Positions 1 to 8,199 of a stretch of 64,000 bases of DNA are shown in pieces. The notes below the pieces were generated by a model, which saw only the letters and a list, made by a program, of their open reading frames with translations, did not search any database and was not told the origin of the DNA. The position numbers were made by a program, and so were the translations under genes. This stretch comes from Alphaproteobacteria bacterium (GTDB taxonomy: Bacteria; Pseudomonadota; Alphaproteobacteria; Caulobacterales; Parvularculaceae). How positions within the stretch are numbered: the stretch's first letter is position 1; each line of letters opens with the position of its first letter. The DNA lies in the NCBI GenBank assembly GCA_030433215.1, contig JAUIMC010000002.1, positions 186,001-250,000 of the forward strand, given 5' to 3'.

Positions 1-399
1 GGATTCATAGATATTCGCGAGGACGCGCGTACGCTGACCGTTGAGCCGGGCCCGCTCGGTCTCGAGAGAGCCGCGCTCCTGAGCCACAAGCTCGCTCTCG
101 GCAGGCTCGTTTTCGCCCGGCGCCGGCCCCAGAATATCGATCTGCGCCCGGACCTCTTCAAGTTCGTGTTCGATGGCCGCGAGGCGGTCGCGGCTTTCAA
201 GACGCAAAGCGCGCAGTTGGTCTTCGTAAAGCGACGGCGTTTCCACGGCGTCCGCATTGAGGGCCGTCCTGACTTCGGCTATGGCGCGGCTTGCCTCTTC
301 GATCTGCGCCGTGCGGTCAGGCTGCGCCGCCGCCATGGGCAGAGCGCACAGCAATAGCGCCAGGGCGAGAAGGCCGCGCAGGAGCGACGTCAAAGCCAT
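1..399 (-). CDS. DUF3772 mechanosensitive channel (MscS family), N-terminal part
   Basis: The first 133 residues of a protein that runs off the left edge. It opens with a signal peptide (MALTSLLRGLLALALLLCAL, then MAAAQ), followed by a Glu/Arg/Leu-rich coiled-coil stretch containing an ILGPAPGENEP segment and a run of ERARL-type heptads. This arrangement matches the periplasmic DUF3772 domain that precedes the membrane core of large MscS-like channels, which open under membrane tension. The pore domain would lie outside the window. The start codon overlaps the stop of the upstream zntB-like gene by 10 bases, so the two are probably co-transcribed. The family call rests on the N-terminal domain only. 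Confidence 0.7.
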   Translation of the reverse strand, partial: MALTSLLRGLLALALLLCALPMAAAQPDRTAQIEEASRAIAEVRTALNADAVETPSLYEDQLRALRLESRDRLAAIEHELEEVRAQIDILGPAPGENEPAESELVAQERGSLETERARLNGQRTRVLANIYES

Positions 400-1397
400 T
401 TGATCATCCTGAATATGGCGAGAAGCCCTAATCCGATCACGCCGCAGGCCAGCGCCACGAGCCAGAACCCGGCCGGCGTGTCGACCCATGGCATGCCGCC
501 CACATTGATGCCGAACAGTCCCGTCAGAAAGCCGAGCGGCAAAAAGATCGCGGCGACGACGGAAAGCACCATCATGTTGCGGTTCATCTCCTCGGCGCGC
601 TGGTCGGTAAGCTGGTCCTGGAGCACCATGGCCCGTTCCCGCGCCGCATCGATGTCTTCTGTCATGCGCGTCACCCGGTCGGCGACTTCACGCAATTCGA
701 TTTTCGAGTGATGTTCGAAAAGACTGCTTTCATCGGTGGCGAGACGGTTCAGCGCATCGCGCTGAGGGGCGATAAAGCGGCGGAAATGCACAGCCGCCTG
801 GCGCGTATCGGCGAGCTTGGCGCGCAGGCCCGGGACCCCGCCTTGCAGGATCTCGGCCTCCAATTGGTCGACCTGCTCCTCCACTTCCATCACATAAGGC
901 TCGGTCCGGTCGGTGAGCTTGGCGGCGATCCGCGCCAGCAGCATGCCCGTGCTGTCGACGCGCAAGCCGCCATTGATGTCGCTGCGCAGATCCTGCGCCG
1001 CCTTGAGGCGCCGGCGGCGCGTGGTGACAAGCATCTTGTCGCTGAGCCAGATGCGGATCGAGACCATGTCTTCAGGTTCGGCGCCTTCGTTCAGGTTGAC
1101 GCCGCGCAGATTGACGACGAGGCCTTTCTCAAAGCCGGTCACGCGGGGGCGGGTTTCATCGGCGAGGAGCGCCGAAGCGGCGGCGAAAGGAATATCGGCG
1201 CGCGAGCGGATCCACTCCCGCGCTTCCGCGTTAAGCATGTTGAGATGCAGCCAGATGAAATCGTAGTCGGCGCCGTGGCTTACCGCGTCTTCCCAGCGGG
1301 TTTCCGTGGCGACCCCGTCTTTAAAGCCGAAGCCGAAAACAAAAGGCGGGCCTGAATCGGTTTCGCCGCGATTGATCTGCGTCGGATCGTCTGACAT
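390..1397 (-). CDS. zntB: CorA/ZntB-family metal ion transporter
   Basis: A 335-residue 2-TM-GxN transporter. The N-terminal two thirds are soluble and end in a long charged helix (about residues 170-265). Two C-terminal membrane helices follow (about 275-295 and 307-330), and the loop after the first carries FGINVGGMPW, the GxN selectivity motif. The GINVGG form is typical of ZntB rather than the YGMN of Mg-transporting CorA, so zinc or another divalent metal is the better guess. Length fits the family. The start at 1397 is the only sensible one; the gene overlaps the downstream DUF3772 channel gene by 10 bases and follows fsa by 9, suggesting a three-gene minus-strand operon. Confidence 0.85.
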   Translation of the reverse strand: MSDDPTQINRGETDSGPPFVFGFGFKDGVATETRWEDAVSHGADYDFIWLHLNMLNAEAREWIRSRADIPFAAASALLADETRPRVTGFEKGLVVNLRGVNLNEGAEPEDMVSIRIWLSDKMLVTTRRRRLKAAQDLRSDINGGLRVDSTGMLLARIAAKLTDRTEPYVMEVEEQVDQLEAEILQGGVPGLRAKLADTRQAAVHFRRFIAPQRDALNRLATDESSLFEHHSKIELREVADRVTRMTEDIDAARERAMVLQDQLTDQRAEEMNRNMMVLSVVAAIFLPLGFLTGLFGINVGGMPWVDTPAGFWLVALACGVIGLGLLAIFRMIKWL

Positions 1398-1406
1398 GGC
1401 GTCTTC

Positions 1407-2060
1407 TTAAAGTATTTTCTGTCCCGTTTTCGCCCAGTCGTCGAGAAACGCCTTCAGTCCCTTATCCGTAAGCGGATGATTGACGAGGGACTTCAGCACC
1501 GAGGGCGGGACGGTCGCCACATCGGCGCCCGCCAACGCGGAATCCTTGACATGGTTCGGCGAGCGGATCGAGGCCGCCAGGATTTCCGTGCGGAAGTCGT
1601 AATTGTCATAGATCACGCGGATATCGCGGATCAGCTCCATGCCGTCGACATTGATGTCGTCGAGCCTGCCGATGAAGGGCGAGATGAAGGTCGCGCCGGC
1701 TTTCGCCGCGAGCAGCGCCTGGTTCGCGGAAAAGCACAGCGTCACATTGGTCTTGATCCCCTCGCCCGTGAGCGCCTTGCAGGCGATGAGCCCGTCGAGA
1801 GTGAGCGGCAGCTTCACCGTCACATTGTCGGCGATCTTGGCCAGCGACTTTCCCTCGGAAACCATCTTGTCGGCCTCGAGCGCCGTCACCTCGGCGCTGA
1901 CCGGGCCCGGCGTCAGGGCGCAGATTTCGGCCACGACCTCGCGGAAATCGCGGCCTGATTTCATCACGAGGCTCGGATTGGTGGTGACCCCGTCCACGAG
2001 ACCGGTGGGCAGGAGGTCCTTGATTTCGCCGATTTCGGCGGTGTCGACAAAGAATTTCAT
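1407..2060 (-). CDS. fsa: Fructose-6-phosphate aldolase / short transaldolase
   Basis: A 217-residue TIM-barrel class I aldolase of the TalC/Fsa type. It begins [13 protein letters not shown] and has TTNPSL, the Schiff-base lysine in NVTVKLPLT, and [15 protein letters not shown], all in the usual order; the length is the normal short-transaldolase length. It acts in the cytosol, either splitting fructose 6-phosphate or transferring dihydroxyacetone in the non-oxidative pentose phosphate pathway; sequence alone does not separate the two activities. It is the first gene of a minus-strand run with the zntB-like and MscS-like genes, transcribed away from korA. Confidence 0.88.
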   Translation of the reverse strand: MKFFVDTAEIGEIKDLLPTGLVDGVTTNPSLVMKSGRDFREVVAEICALTPGPVSAEVTALEADKMVSEGKSLAKIADNVTVKLPLTLDGLIACKALTGEGIKTNVTLCFSANQALLAAKAGATFISPFIGRLDDINVDGMELIRDIRVIYDNYDFRTEILAASIRSPNHVKDSALAGADVATVPPSVLKSLVNHPLTDKGLKAFLDDWAKTGQKIL

Positions 2061-2298
2061 CGGAAGTCGCTCATTTCATTGGCTGTTTCAACATCCCGGA
2101 AGGGGCGGCCGCGAGCCCTTTTAGACTGCTTGCGCGGGGGAAGCGATAGGGGCCGGGCCTGCTTCCGGAAAGTGCAGTTTTTCTAATGCTTTACGCAGGA
2201 AAACCGCAAGCCGCTCACCATGGCGAGAGGCCGCAAGGCAAAGGCGCGGAAAGGACTTGTTTTCCGTCCCGGAGGTTGAGATATGGGGCCTTGAGAGC

Positions 2299-2342
2299 GC
2301 GCGTCGCCTGCCCCGCTAAAGGCAAGGCACGCGCTTGTTTTT
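2299..2342 (+). terminator. Terminator-like hairpin in the korA leader
   Basis: Left arm 2299-2312 (GCGCGT, one bulged C, GCCTGCC) pairs with right arm 2321-2334 (GGCAAGGC then ACGCGC) around an 8-base loop, and is followed by TTGTTTTT. This looks like a Rho-independent terminator on the plus strand, yet no plus-strand gene precedes it. It could end a small RNA or act as an attenuator of korAB. Confidence 0.55.
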
Positions 2343-2344
2343 AC

Positions 2345-2378
2345 TGGCGGTTTCGCCATGCTGGCGAACCAGCCGCCA
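2345..2378 (+). promoter_or_regulatory. Second hairpin just before korA
   Basis: TGGCGG plus TTCGCC (2345-2357) pair with GGCGAA plus CCGCCA (2363-2378) around the loop ATGCT, with a small internal loop. It ends 17 bases before the korA ATG, so it sits next to or over the ribosome-binding region and could modulate translation. Confidence 0.45.
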
Positions 2379-2395
2379 TACGGGTTTTACGTTCT

Positions 2396-4288
2396 ATGGC
2401 CAAAATATCACCGGAAAACCACTCGGTCGTGGTGCGCTTCGCCGGCGATTCCGGCGACGGGGTGCAGCTTCTCGGCGCGCAGTTCGCCGAATCGACCGCC
2501 CTCGCCGGCGCCGACTTTTCGACCTTTCCGGATTTTCCCGCCGAAATCCGCGCGCCTGTGGGCACGACTTTCGGCGTCTCGGCGTTTCAGATCAATCTCG
2601 GCGCCCGGCGCATCTCAACCGCCGGCGACCAGCCGGACGTCCTCGTCGCGTTCAATCCGGCTGCGCTCAAGGTCAATCTGCCGCTTCTGCAGAAAGGCGC
2701 GGTGATCGTTCTCAATACGGACGCCTTCACCGAGCGCAACCTCGCCAAGGCGCACATGCCCGCCGATCCGCGCAAGACCGGCGAACTCGACGACTTCCAG
2801 GTGATCGAAATCGCGGTGTCGACGCAGACCCAGGAAGCGGTGAAACCCCACGGGCTTTCCAAGAGCGACGCCGAGCAGTGCAAGAACTTCTGGGCGCTGG
2901 GCGCGGTCATGTGGATGTTCGGACGCGACCGCGATCCGATCGTCAAATGGGCGCAGAACAAATTCGCGAAAAAGCCGCCGGAAATTCTCGCGGGCAACCT
3001 CGCCGCCCTCGACGCCGGCCACGCTTATGCCGAAACGGCGGAGCTTTCCGCCGAGATCCCGCAATTCGTCATCGGCGAAGCGCCCATGGACAAGGGCGTC
3101 TATCGCTCCATCACCGGCGCCGAGGCGATTTCGCTGGGCCTCGCCGCGGCAGGCGAGCTTGCGGACAAGGAAATCCTCTTCTGCGGCTATCCGATCACGC
3201 CGGCGTCCTCGATCCTGCATCACCTCTCGCGCATGGGCGAGCTTGGCGTCTCCACCTTTCAGGCCGAAGACGAGATTGCCGCGGTCTGCGCCGCCATCGG
3301 CGCGTCCTTCGGCGGCAAGATCGGCGTCACTTCTTCGTCGGGCCCCGGCATCGCGTTGAAGACCGAAGCCATCGGGCTTGCGATGGCGACGGAGCTGCCG
3401 CTCGTCATCGTCAATTCTCAGCGCGGCGGTCCCTCCACCGGCCTGCCCACCAAGACCGAGCAGTCGGATCTTTATCAGGCCGTATACGGACGGAATGCCG
3501 ACGCGCCGATGCCGGTCATCGCCGCGTCCTCGCCCGGCGATTGCTTCGATGCGGCGATCGAGGCGACGCGCGCCGCCATCCGGCACATGACGCCGGTGTT
3601 CCTGCTGACAGATGGCTATATCGCCAATGCGGCGGGTCCCTGGGCGCTGCCTGACATGGACGATTACGAACCGATCAAAGCCAATTCGGCGCCGGCGCCC
3701 GTGGAGGGCGGCGACGATCCGTCTCTTGAGCTTAAAAAAGCGATCTGGAAGCGCGACGACAAAACCTATGGCCGCCCTTGGGTCTATCCGGGGATGGAAG
3801 GCCTCGCCCATCGCATCGGCGGCATCGAAAAGGATTTCGAGAGCGGCGATATCTCCTACGATCCGGCGAACCACCAGAAGATGAGCGAAATGCGCGCGGC
3901 GAAAGTCGCGAGCGTCGCCGACTTCATTCCCGATCAGGAAGTAGAGCAAGGCCCGAAAAAAGGCCGCCTCGCCGTTGTCGGCTGGGGCTCGACCCATGGC
4001 GCCATCTGGCGGGCGGTCAATGTCGCCAATGCGGAAGGTCTCGATGTGGCGCAGATCCATCTGCGCTGGATGAACCCGCTGCCGAAGAATCTCGGCGACC
4101 TCCTCGCCGGCTATGACCGCATCCTCTTGCCGGAAATGAATATGGGCCAGTGCGCGACGCTCCTGCGCGACAAGCTCGGGGTCGAGGTCGTTCAGCTCAA
4201 CAAGGTTTCCGGCCAACCCTTCAAGATCGTGGAAATCCTCGACGCCATCCGTGAAAACATTCCGGGCGCGAAACAGGCGGCGGAGTGA
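2396..4288 (+). CDS. korA: 2-oxoacid:ferredoxin oxidoreductase, alpha subunit (gamma-alpha fusion)
   Basis: A 630-residue KorA-type subunit. Residues 1-200 form the gamma domain (VVRFAGDSGDGVQLLGAQ near the start), followed by the pyrimidine-binding alpha domain with GYPITPASSIL, FQAEDEIAAVCAAIGAS and NSQRGGPSTGLPTKTEQ. With KorB it oxidatively decarboxylates 2-oxoglutarate (or a related 2-oxoacid) using TPP and ferredoxin. The frame stays open 210 bases further upstream, but the family N-terminus starts at the MAKISPENH methionine, so I place the start at 2396. It is followed by a small low-GC gene and then korB, with overlapping stop and start codons. Two hairpins in the leader may control expression. 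Confidence 0.92.
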   Translation: MAKISPENHSVVVRFAGDSGDGVQLLGAQFAESTALAGADFSTFPDFPAEIRAPVGTTFGVSAFQINLGARRISTAGDQPDVLVAFNPAALKVNLPLLQKGAVIVLNTDAFTERNLAKAHMPADPRKTGELDDFQVIEIAVSTQTQEAVKPHGLSKSDAEQCKNFWALGAVMWMFGRDRDPIVKWAQNKFAKKPPEILAGNLAALDAGHAYAETAELSAEIPQFVIGEAPMDKGVYRSITGAEAISLGLAAAGELADKEILFCGYPITPASSILHHLSRMGELGVSTFQAEDEIAAVCAAIGASFGGKIGVTSSSGPGIALKTEAIGLAMATELPLVIVNSQRGGPSTGLPTKTEQSDLYQAVYGRNADAPMPVIAASSPGDCFDAAIEATRAAIRHMTPVFLLTDGYIANAAGPWALPDMDDYEPIKANSAPAPVEGGDDPSLELKKAIWKRDDKTYGRPWVYPGMEGLAHRIGGIEKDFESGDISYDPANHQKMSEMRAAKVASVADFIPDQEVEQGPKKGRLAVVGWGSTHGAIWRAVNVANAEGLDVAQIHLRWMNPLPKNLGDLLAGYDRILLPEMNMGQCATLLRDKLGVEVVQLNKVSGQPFKIVEILDAIRENIPGAKQAAE

Positions 4289-4731
4289 TGCTGCGGATAA
4301 AGACGATAATTGCTACAGTGACCGTACTGGCATTTGCTCTGCCTGCCTGCTCATTAGCATCTGAAAAATGCGATCTGATGACCACGGATAATATTGCGGA
4401 ACAAGAGCCAGACACCTTTCGCGTTTTCAGTAACATGGACGGGCGAGAGCTTAATCCGCTCAAGGTATCTAGTACACAACACGCCTTAGCCTCGCTTCTG
4501 CAAATCATTGAAAACGCTAACGAGAAATGGCGGATTGACGTCGCGGGAGTCCCAGTTGGCGCATTCCGAGTCGTGTTCTACAAAGGCGACGAGCGTATTA
4601 ATTCGATCTCCTTTGGCGACGAATTTATAGTAGCTCAGGGCTGTGGGTATTTTGCAGCAGCTTCAATTCCAAAATCCGATCAAGATACACTGCTTACAGT
4701 AACGGGCGTAACGCTTGAGGAATTACAATGA
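4288..4731 (+). CDS. Small secreted protein of unknown function inserted between korA and korB
   Basis: 147 residues, unrecognised. An N-terminal signal peptide (MLRIKTIIATVTVLAFALPA) is followed by CSLASEKC; the LPAC could be an atypical lipobox, otherwise signal peptidase I cleavage near SLAS is likely. The mature part has three further Cys or near-Cys positions and no motif I know. Base composition is plainly lower in GC than either neighbour, with codons such as TTA, ATA and AAT that the flanking genes avoid. The ATG shares bases with the korA stop (TGATG) and its own stop shares bases with the korB start (ATGA), so it is threaded into the operon without disturbing either subunit. Recent acquisition is my inference. 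An exported protein has no obvious role in a cytosolic KorAB complex. Confidence 0.75.
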   Translation: MLRIKTIIATVTVLAFALPACSLASEKCDLMTTDNIAEQEPDTFRVFSNMDGRELNPLKVSSTQHALASLLQIIENANEKWRIDVAGVPVGAFRVVFYKGDERINSISFGDEFIVAQGCGYFAAASIPKSDQDTLLTVTGVTLEELQ

Positions 4732-5729
4732 ACGCTCCCCTCACCGCAAAAGATTTCGCCACCGATCAGGAAGTGCGCTGGTGCCCCGGCTGCGGCGACT
4801 ATGCGATCCTGAAATGCGTGCAGAAGACGCTCGCCGACGTTGAGGCGAACCCGGACAAGACGGTGTTCGTCTCCGGCATCGGCTGCTCGTCGCGCTTTCC
4901 CTATTACATGAACGCCTATGGCTTCCACACGATCCACGGGCGCGCGCCGGCTTTCGCCACGGGGCTGAAGCTCGCGAACCCTGAGCTCGACGTGTGGCTC
5001 GTCACCGGCGACGGCGACGGTCTTTCCATCGGCGGCAATCACCTGCTCCATGTTCTGCGCCGCAATGTCGACATGCAGATCATGCTCTTTAACAACGAGA
5101 TCTACGGTCTCACCAAGGGCCAGTACTCGCCGACTTCGCGCGTCGGCACGCGCACGCCCTCGACGCCGTCGGGCTCGGTTGACAATCCGGTGAACCCGTG
5201 CGCCTTCGCGCTCGGCGCCAATGCGCGCTTCATCGCGCGCGGCATCGACACGGACGCCAAGAATCTTGCGCCAGTCCTGAAAGACGCGCGGGAGTTCAAG
5301 GGCGCGGCCTTTATCGAGATCTTCCAGAACTGCATCGTCTACAACAAGGACCGCTTCGAGGATTTCGCCGCGAAGAAAACCGCTGCGGAGACCCAGCTTC
5401 ATGTGGAGCATGGGAAACCGATGCTTTTTGCGAATGGCGAGAAGGGGTTGAAGCTCAATCTCCACACATTGGCGCTGGAAGTCGTCGATGTGGGCGAGAA
5501 CGCGACGCCGGTCGAGGATATTCTCGTCCATGACGAGACGAGCCCGGCCATTGCGCAACTCCTGTTCAACCTGCCCCATGAGGGCTATCCTATGCCCCTC
5601 GGCGTGATCTACCGGAACCCGGCGGAAAGCTTCGATGAGGCGTTCTGGAAACATCACCCGACGCAAGGCAAACGCACCGCCAAGGTCGCCGACGCCCTGC
5701 GCAAGGGAAGCGTTTGGACGAAAAACTAG
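4728..5729 (+). CDS. korB: 2-oxoacid:ferredoxin oxidoreductase, beta subunit
   Basis: 333 residues. The N-terminal CPGCGDYAILKCVQK supplies the cysteines usual for the iron-sulfur cluster in this subunit, GIGCSSRFPYYM follows, and the TPP/Mg-binding stretch runs GDGDGLSIGGNHLLH to NNEIYGLTKGQYSPTS. It is the catalytic TPP subunit partnering KorA. The start codon overlaps the stop of the small secreted-protein gene (ATGA), so translation of korB is probably coupled to that gene rather than directly to korA. Length and motifs are normal, with no sign of decay. Confidence 0.93.
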   Translation: MNAPLTAKDFATDQEVRWCPGCGDYAILKCVQKTLADVEANPDKTVFVSGIGCSSRFPYYMNAYGFHTIHGRAPAFATGLKLANPELDVWLVTGDGDGLSIGGNHLLHVLRRNVDMQIMLFNNEIYGLTKGQYSPTSRVGTRTPSTPSGSVDNPVNPCAFALGANARFIARGIDTDAKNLAPVLKDAREFKGAAFIEIFQNCIVYNKDRFEDFAAKKTAAETQLHVEHGKPMLFANGEKGLKLNLHTLALEVVDVGENATPVEDILVHDETSPAIAQLLFNLPHEGYPMPLGVIYRNPAESFDEAFWKHHPTQGKRTAKVADALRKGSVWTKN

Positions 5730-5737
5730 GAAAAGGA

Positions 5738-6331
5738 ATGGACTTCACCCAGAAACAAATGGCGATGAAAACCTGGTTCACGTTCGAAGACCGTGACCTG
5801 TCCTACAAAGCCCGCGACAATTCTGGCGAAGTCGCGTTTTCTGTGGATTACGAAGCCATTTCCGCCAACTCCCGGCGTGTTTTCAATCGTAATAACTGGC
5901 TGCGCAATGTGGGGCTTTTGTGGTGCGTCATCGGCGTCATCCAGATCGGCCTGGCGCTCGCCAGCGGCAATGTCGGTCCGGGCGCCGCGTTCTGGTTTGT
6001 CATCGGCGCGGGCTGCCTCGTTTTCTACCGGCTGACCTGGAGCGAATATACGGCGTTTGAAACGCCGCACGGATCGCTTTTCGTCATCAATGACAAAAAC
6101 CATGACGCCATCGTCGCGGAGATCGACGACCGGCGCAAAGCCGGCCTCCTCGCCTGGTATCATAGCCTCGATTTTTCAGGCGAACCGGTCGCCGAAGCGC
6201 AGACCGTGGAATGGCTGATGAAGCAGGACGTGCTGACGAAGGCGGAAGGCGAAGCGCGCCTTGCCGAACTGCGCGACGACAGCACGATGTTCCTGGGCTC
6301 TTCGGACAAGCCCGGGCCCCAGCTTCATTAG
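5738..6331 (+). CDS. Membrane protein with two helices, unknown function
   Basis: About 197 residues. A soluble N-terminus (MDFTQKQMAMKTWFTFEDRD) leads to two hydrophobic segments at roughly residues 56-76 and 82-104, then a C-terminal soluble part with TPHGSLFVINDKNHD, possibly a PH-like or lipid-facing fold. Start is uncertain: ATG 5738 is closest to a GGA-containing purine run, but TTG 5714 and ATG 5759 are alternatives. It follows korB by eight bases. Its TAG stop overlaps the stop of the convergent downstream gene by four bases. I do not recognise a family. Confidence 0.6.
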   Translation: MDFTQKQMAMKTWFTFEDRDLSYKARDNSGEVAFSVDYEAISANSRRVFNRNNWLRNVGLLWCVIGVIQIGLALASGNVGPGAAFWFVIGAGCLVFYRLTWSEYTAFETPHGSLFVINDKNHDAIVAEIDDRRKAGLLAWYHSLDFSGEPVAEAQTVEWLMKQDVLTKAEGEARLAELRDDSTMFLGSSDKPGPQLH

Positions 6332-6651
6332 CCTGAGACCCGTGCGACGATCACCGTCACCGCGAAAAGAATCAACACGGCCAGAAAGAAGCCGCCCGAC
6401 AGCCAGAGCGGCGTGCGCGCGGCGTGTTTGGTGATGTCGCCAAAGCTGACATTGCGCCCGATGACAAAGCCGACCGCCGCCGGGATCAGCGCCAGAAGCT
6501 CCCAGCGGAAAAACGCCGTGATGCGATTGAGCCCCCGTGTGAAACCGCTATCCGCCGGTTCGAGCGTCAGATATGCGAGGACGCCCTGAATCGCGAAGGT
6601 CACCCAGAGGGCCGCGCAAATCCAGATGATGAGGAAAGCCGCGCGGCGCAT
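6328..6651 (-). CDS. Small integral membrane protein
   Basis: 107 residues with three likely membrane segments: an N-terminal one (FLIIWICAALWVTFAIQGVL), a middle one (ELLALIPAAVGFVIG) and a C-terminal one (LAVILILFAVTVIVARV region). No recognised domain. It lies four bases downstream of gabT on the same strand, so it probably shares its transcript, and its stop codon overlaps that of the convergent gene on the other strand. Confidence 0.6.
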   Translation of the reverse strand: MRRAAFLIIWICAALWVTFAIQGVLAYLTLEPADSGFTRGLNRITAFFRWELLALIPAAVGFVIGRNVSFGDITKHAARTPLWLSGGFFLAVLILFAVTVIVARVSG

Positions 6652-6655
6652 TGGG

Positions 6656-7969
6656 TTATTGCGCCTTCAGCGCCGCTTCCGTGGCGTCTGCAAAGGTGTC
6701 GAGACCCTCGTTTAACAGGTCGTCGGAGACGACAAGCGGCACGAGCGATCTGAGGCACTGCGCATAGGCGCCGGCGGTCGTCATGATGAGGCCGCGCTGG
6801 CGCGCTTCGGCGAGGATCGCACCGGCAAGCTCGCCATTCGCCTTGGACGGGTCCCCGTCTTTGACGAATTCTAGCGCGCACATGCCGCCGACCCGGCGCA
6901 CATCGCCGATGACGCCCTTGCCGACCGTTTCCGCAAGGTCACGCCAGCGCTTTTCGGTCTGGGCGCCGATTTCCTCCGCGCGGGCGAGGAGGTTTTCCTC
7001 TTCAATAATGTCGAAGACCGCGAGCGCCGCGGCGCAGGCCACCGGGTTGCCGCCATAGGTCGAGCCCATGGAGCCCGGCACCACCTTGTCCATCAGCTCC
7101 GCCTTGCCGACCAGCGCCGAGAGGGGAAGCCCCGCCGCAATCGACTTCGCGACGCACAGGAAGTCCGGTTCGACGCCCGCATGTTCGAAAGCGAAATACT
7201 TGCCCGTGCGGCCCATGCCCGACTGGATTTCATCGGCAATGAGAAGAATGCCGTGTTCGTCGCATTTGGCGCGCAGTCCTTCGAGGAACTCTTTCGGCGC
7301 CGGGTTGAACCCGCCCTCGCCCTGCACCGGCTCGACGATCATCGCCGCGACTTCATTGGCGTTGATCATGGTCTTGAAAATGTGTTCGACGCTGGCGAGA
7401 GCCTCCGCCACGGAAACGCCGTGATATTCGTCCGGATATTCCGCATGGAAGATCGCCGGGACGTACGGTCCGAAGCCGACCTTGTAGGGTTTTGACTTGC
7501 CGGTGAGCGTCGTCGCCAGAAGTGTGCGCCCGTGAAAGGCGCCGGAAAACGCGATGACGCCGGGGCGGCCCGTAATCTGGCGCGCGAATTTGACCGAGTT
7601 CTCGACCGCTTCGGCGCCGGAATTGAACAGCGCGGTCTTCTTCTTGGTTGGACCCGGCGCCACGAGGTTCAGCTTCTCGCAGACCTCCACATAGCTCTCA
7701 TATTGCGCGATGCCGAACGCGGTATGGAGGAAGTTCTCGGTCTGGGCCTTCACGGCCTCCACGACTTTCGGGTGCGCATGGCCCACATTGAGAACGCCAA
7801 TGCCGCCGATAAAGTCGATATAGCGCTTGCCCTCGACGTCCCACAGCTCCGCGCCCTTGGCTCGGGCCGCATAGATCCCCGATTTCGACGGCAGGCCGAC
7901 GGGGCAAGCCTCATCGCGCCTTGATTTCAGGGCTTCATTGCTGGCGAACGCGTTTTTACCGTGGTCCAT
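6656..7969 (-). CDS. gabT: 4-aminobutyrate--2-oxoglutarate transaminase
   Basis: 437 residues, a class III PLP aminotransferase. Visible features: NVGHAHPKVVEAVKAQ, the GAEAVENSVKFAR phosphate-binding segment, FSGAFHGRTL, LIADEIQSGMGRTGK with the cofactor-contacting Asp, and the PLP lysine in CVAKSIAAGLPLS near residue 275. These match GabT, which converts GABA to succinate semialdehyde in the cytosol; close relatives using 5-aminovalerate or similar amines cannot be excluded. No gabD neighbour is present. A 230-base gap upstream holds a 13-bp inverted repeat and presumably the promoter. Confidence 0.88.
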   Translation of the reverse strand: MDHGKNAFASNEALKSRRDEACPVGLPSKSGIYAARAKGAELWDVEGKRYIDFIGGIGVLNVGHAHPKVVEAVKAQTENFLHTAFGIAQYESYVEVCEKLNLVAPGPTKKKTALFNSGAEAVENSVKFARQITGRPGVIAFSGAFHGRTLLATTLTGKSKPYKVGFGPYVPAIFHAEYPDEYHGVSVAEALASVEHIFKTMINANEVAAMIVEPVQGEGGFNPAPKEFLEGLRAKCDEHGILLIADEIQSGMGRTGKYFAFEHAGVEPDFLCVAKSIAAGLPLSALVGKAELMDKVVPGSMGSTYGGNPVACAAALAVFDIIEEENLLARAEEIGAQTEKRWRDLAETVGKGVIGDVRRVGGMCALEFVKDGDPSKANGELAGAILAEARQRGLIMTTAGAYAQCLRSLVPLVVSDDLLNEGLDTFADATEAALKAQ

Positions 7970-8074
7970 TCTTCGGGGCTCCAGGATGATAGTGTCTAAT
8001 GGGGCTCTACCACGCCTGCCGGGAAAGTGAAGGGGCTGCGCCCTGCTCAGAGCAGTCTACACAGCTCGGAGCGG

Positions 8075-8111
8075 TCGCCATCGCCGGTGGGAGCGGTCCC
8101 GGCGATGGCGA
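8075..8111. repeat. 13-bp perfect inverted repeat upstream of gabT
   Basis: TCGCCATCGCCGG at 8075-8087 and its exact reverse complement at 8099-8111 enclose 11 bases. There is no T-run on either side, so it is not a standard terminator. It lies between the 3' end of the DUF2306 gene and the gabT start, on gabT's upstream side. Confidence 0.6.
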
Positions 8112-8199
8112 AGCCGACATGGATGCCGGTCATCACCAGAAGCGGATCCTGCCCCCCGGGCCGCCCGCCCGCTATGACCGGCAAAACCCTGTTGCGGTC

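Larger units (their letters stand above)
2061..2395. other. Divergent intergenic region between fsa and korA
   Basis: 335 bases with no supportable gene. It must hold both divergent promoters. A plus-strand frame stays open from 2186 into korA but has no coding character and lacks a ribosome site. The korA-proximal half holds two strong hairpins described separately. I do not see a TPP riboswitch core or another RNA family I recognise. Confidence 0.6.

Noticed and set aside
2186-2395. N-terminal extension of korA by 70 codons
   Set aside because: The extra residues are Arg/Ala-rich without family similarity and span a terminator-like hairpin; the family N-terminus begins at 2396.
2061-2395. 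6S RNA, SRP RNA or TPP riboswitch in the korA leader
   Set aside because: The diagnostic sequence cores are not visible; only generic hairpins are present.
2615-4216. A 533-codon open frame antisense to korA
   Set aside because: Arg/Asp/Gly-rich composition typical of shadow frames; korA on the other strand has full family motifs.
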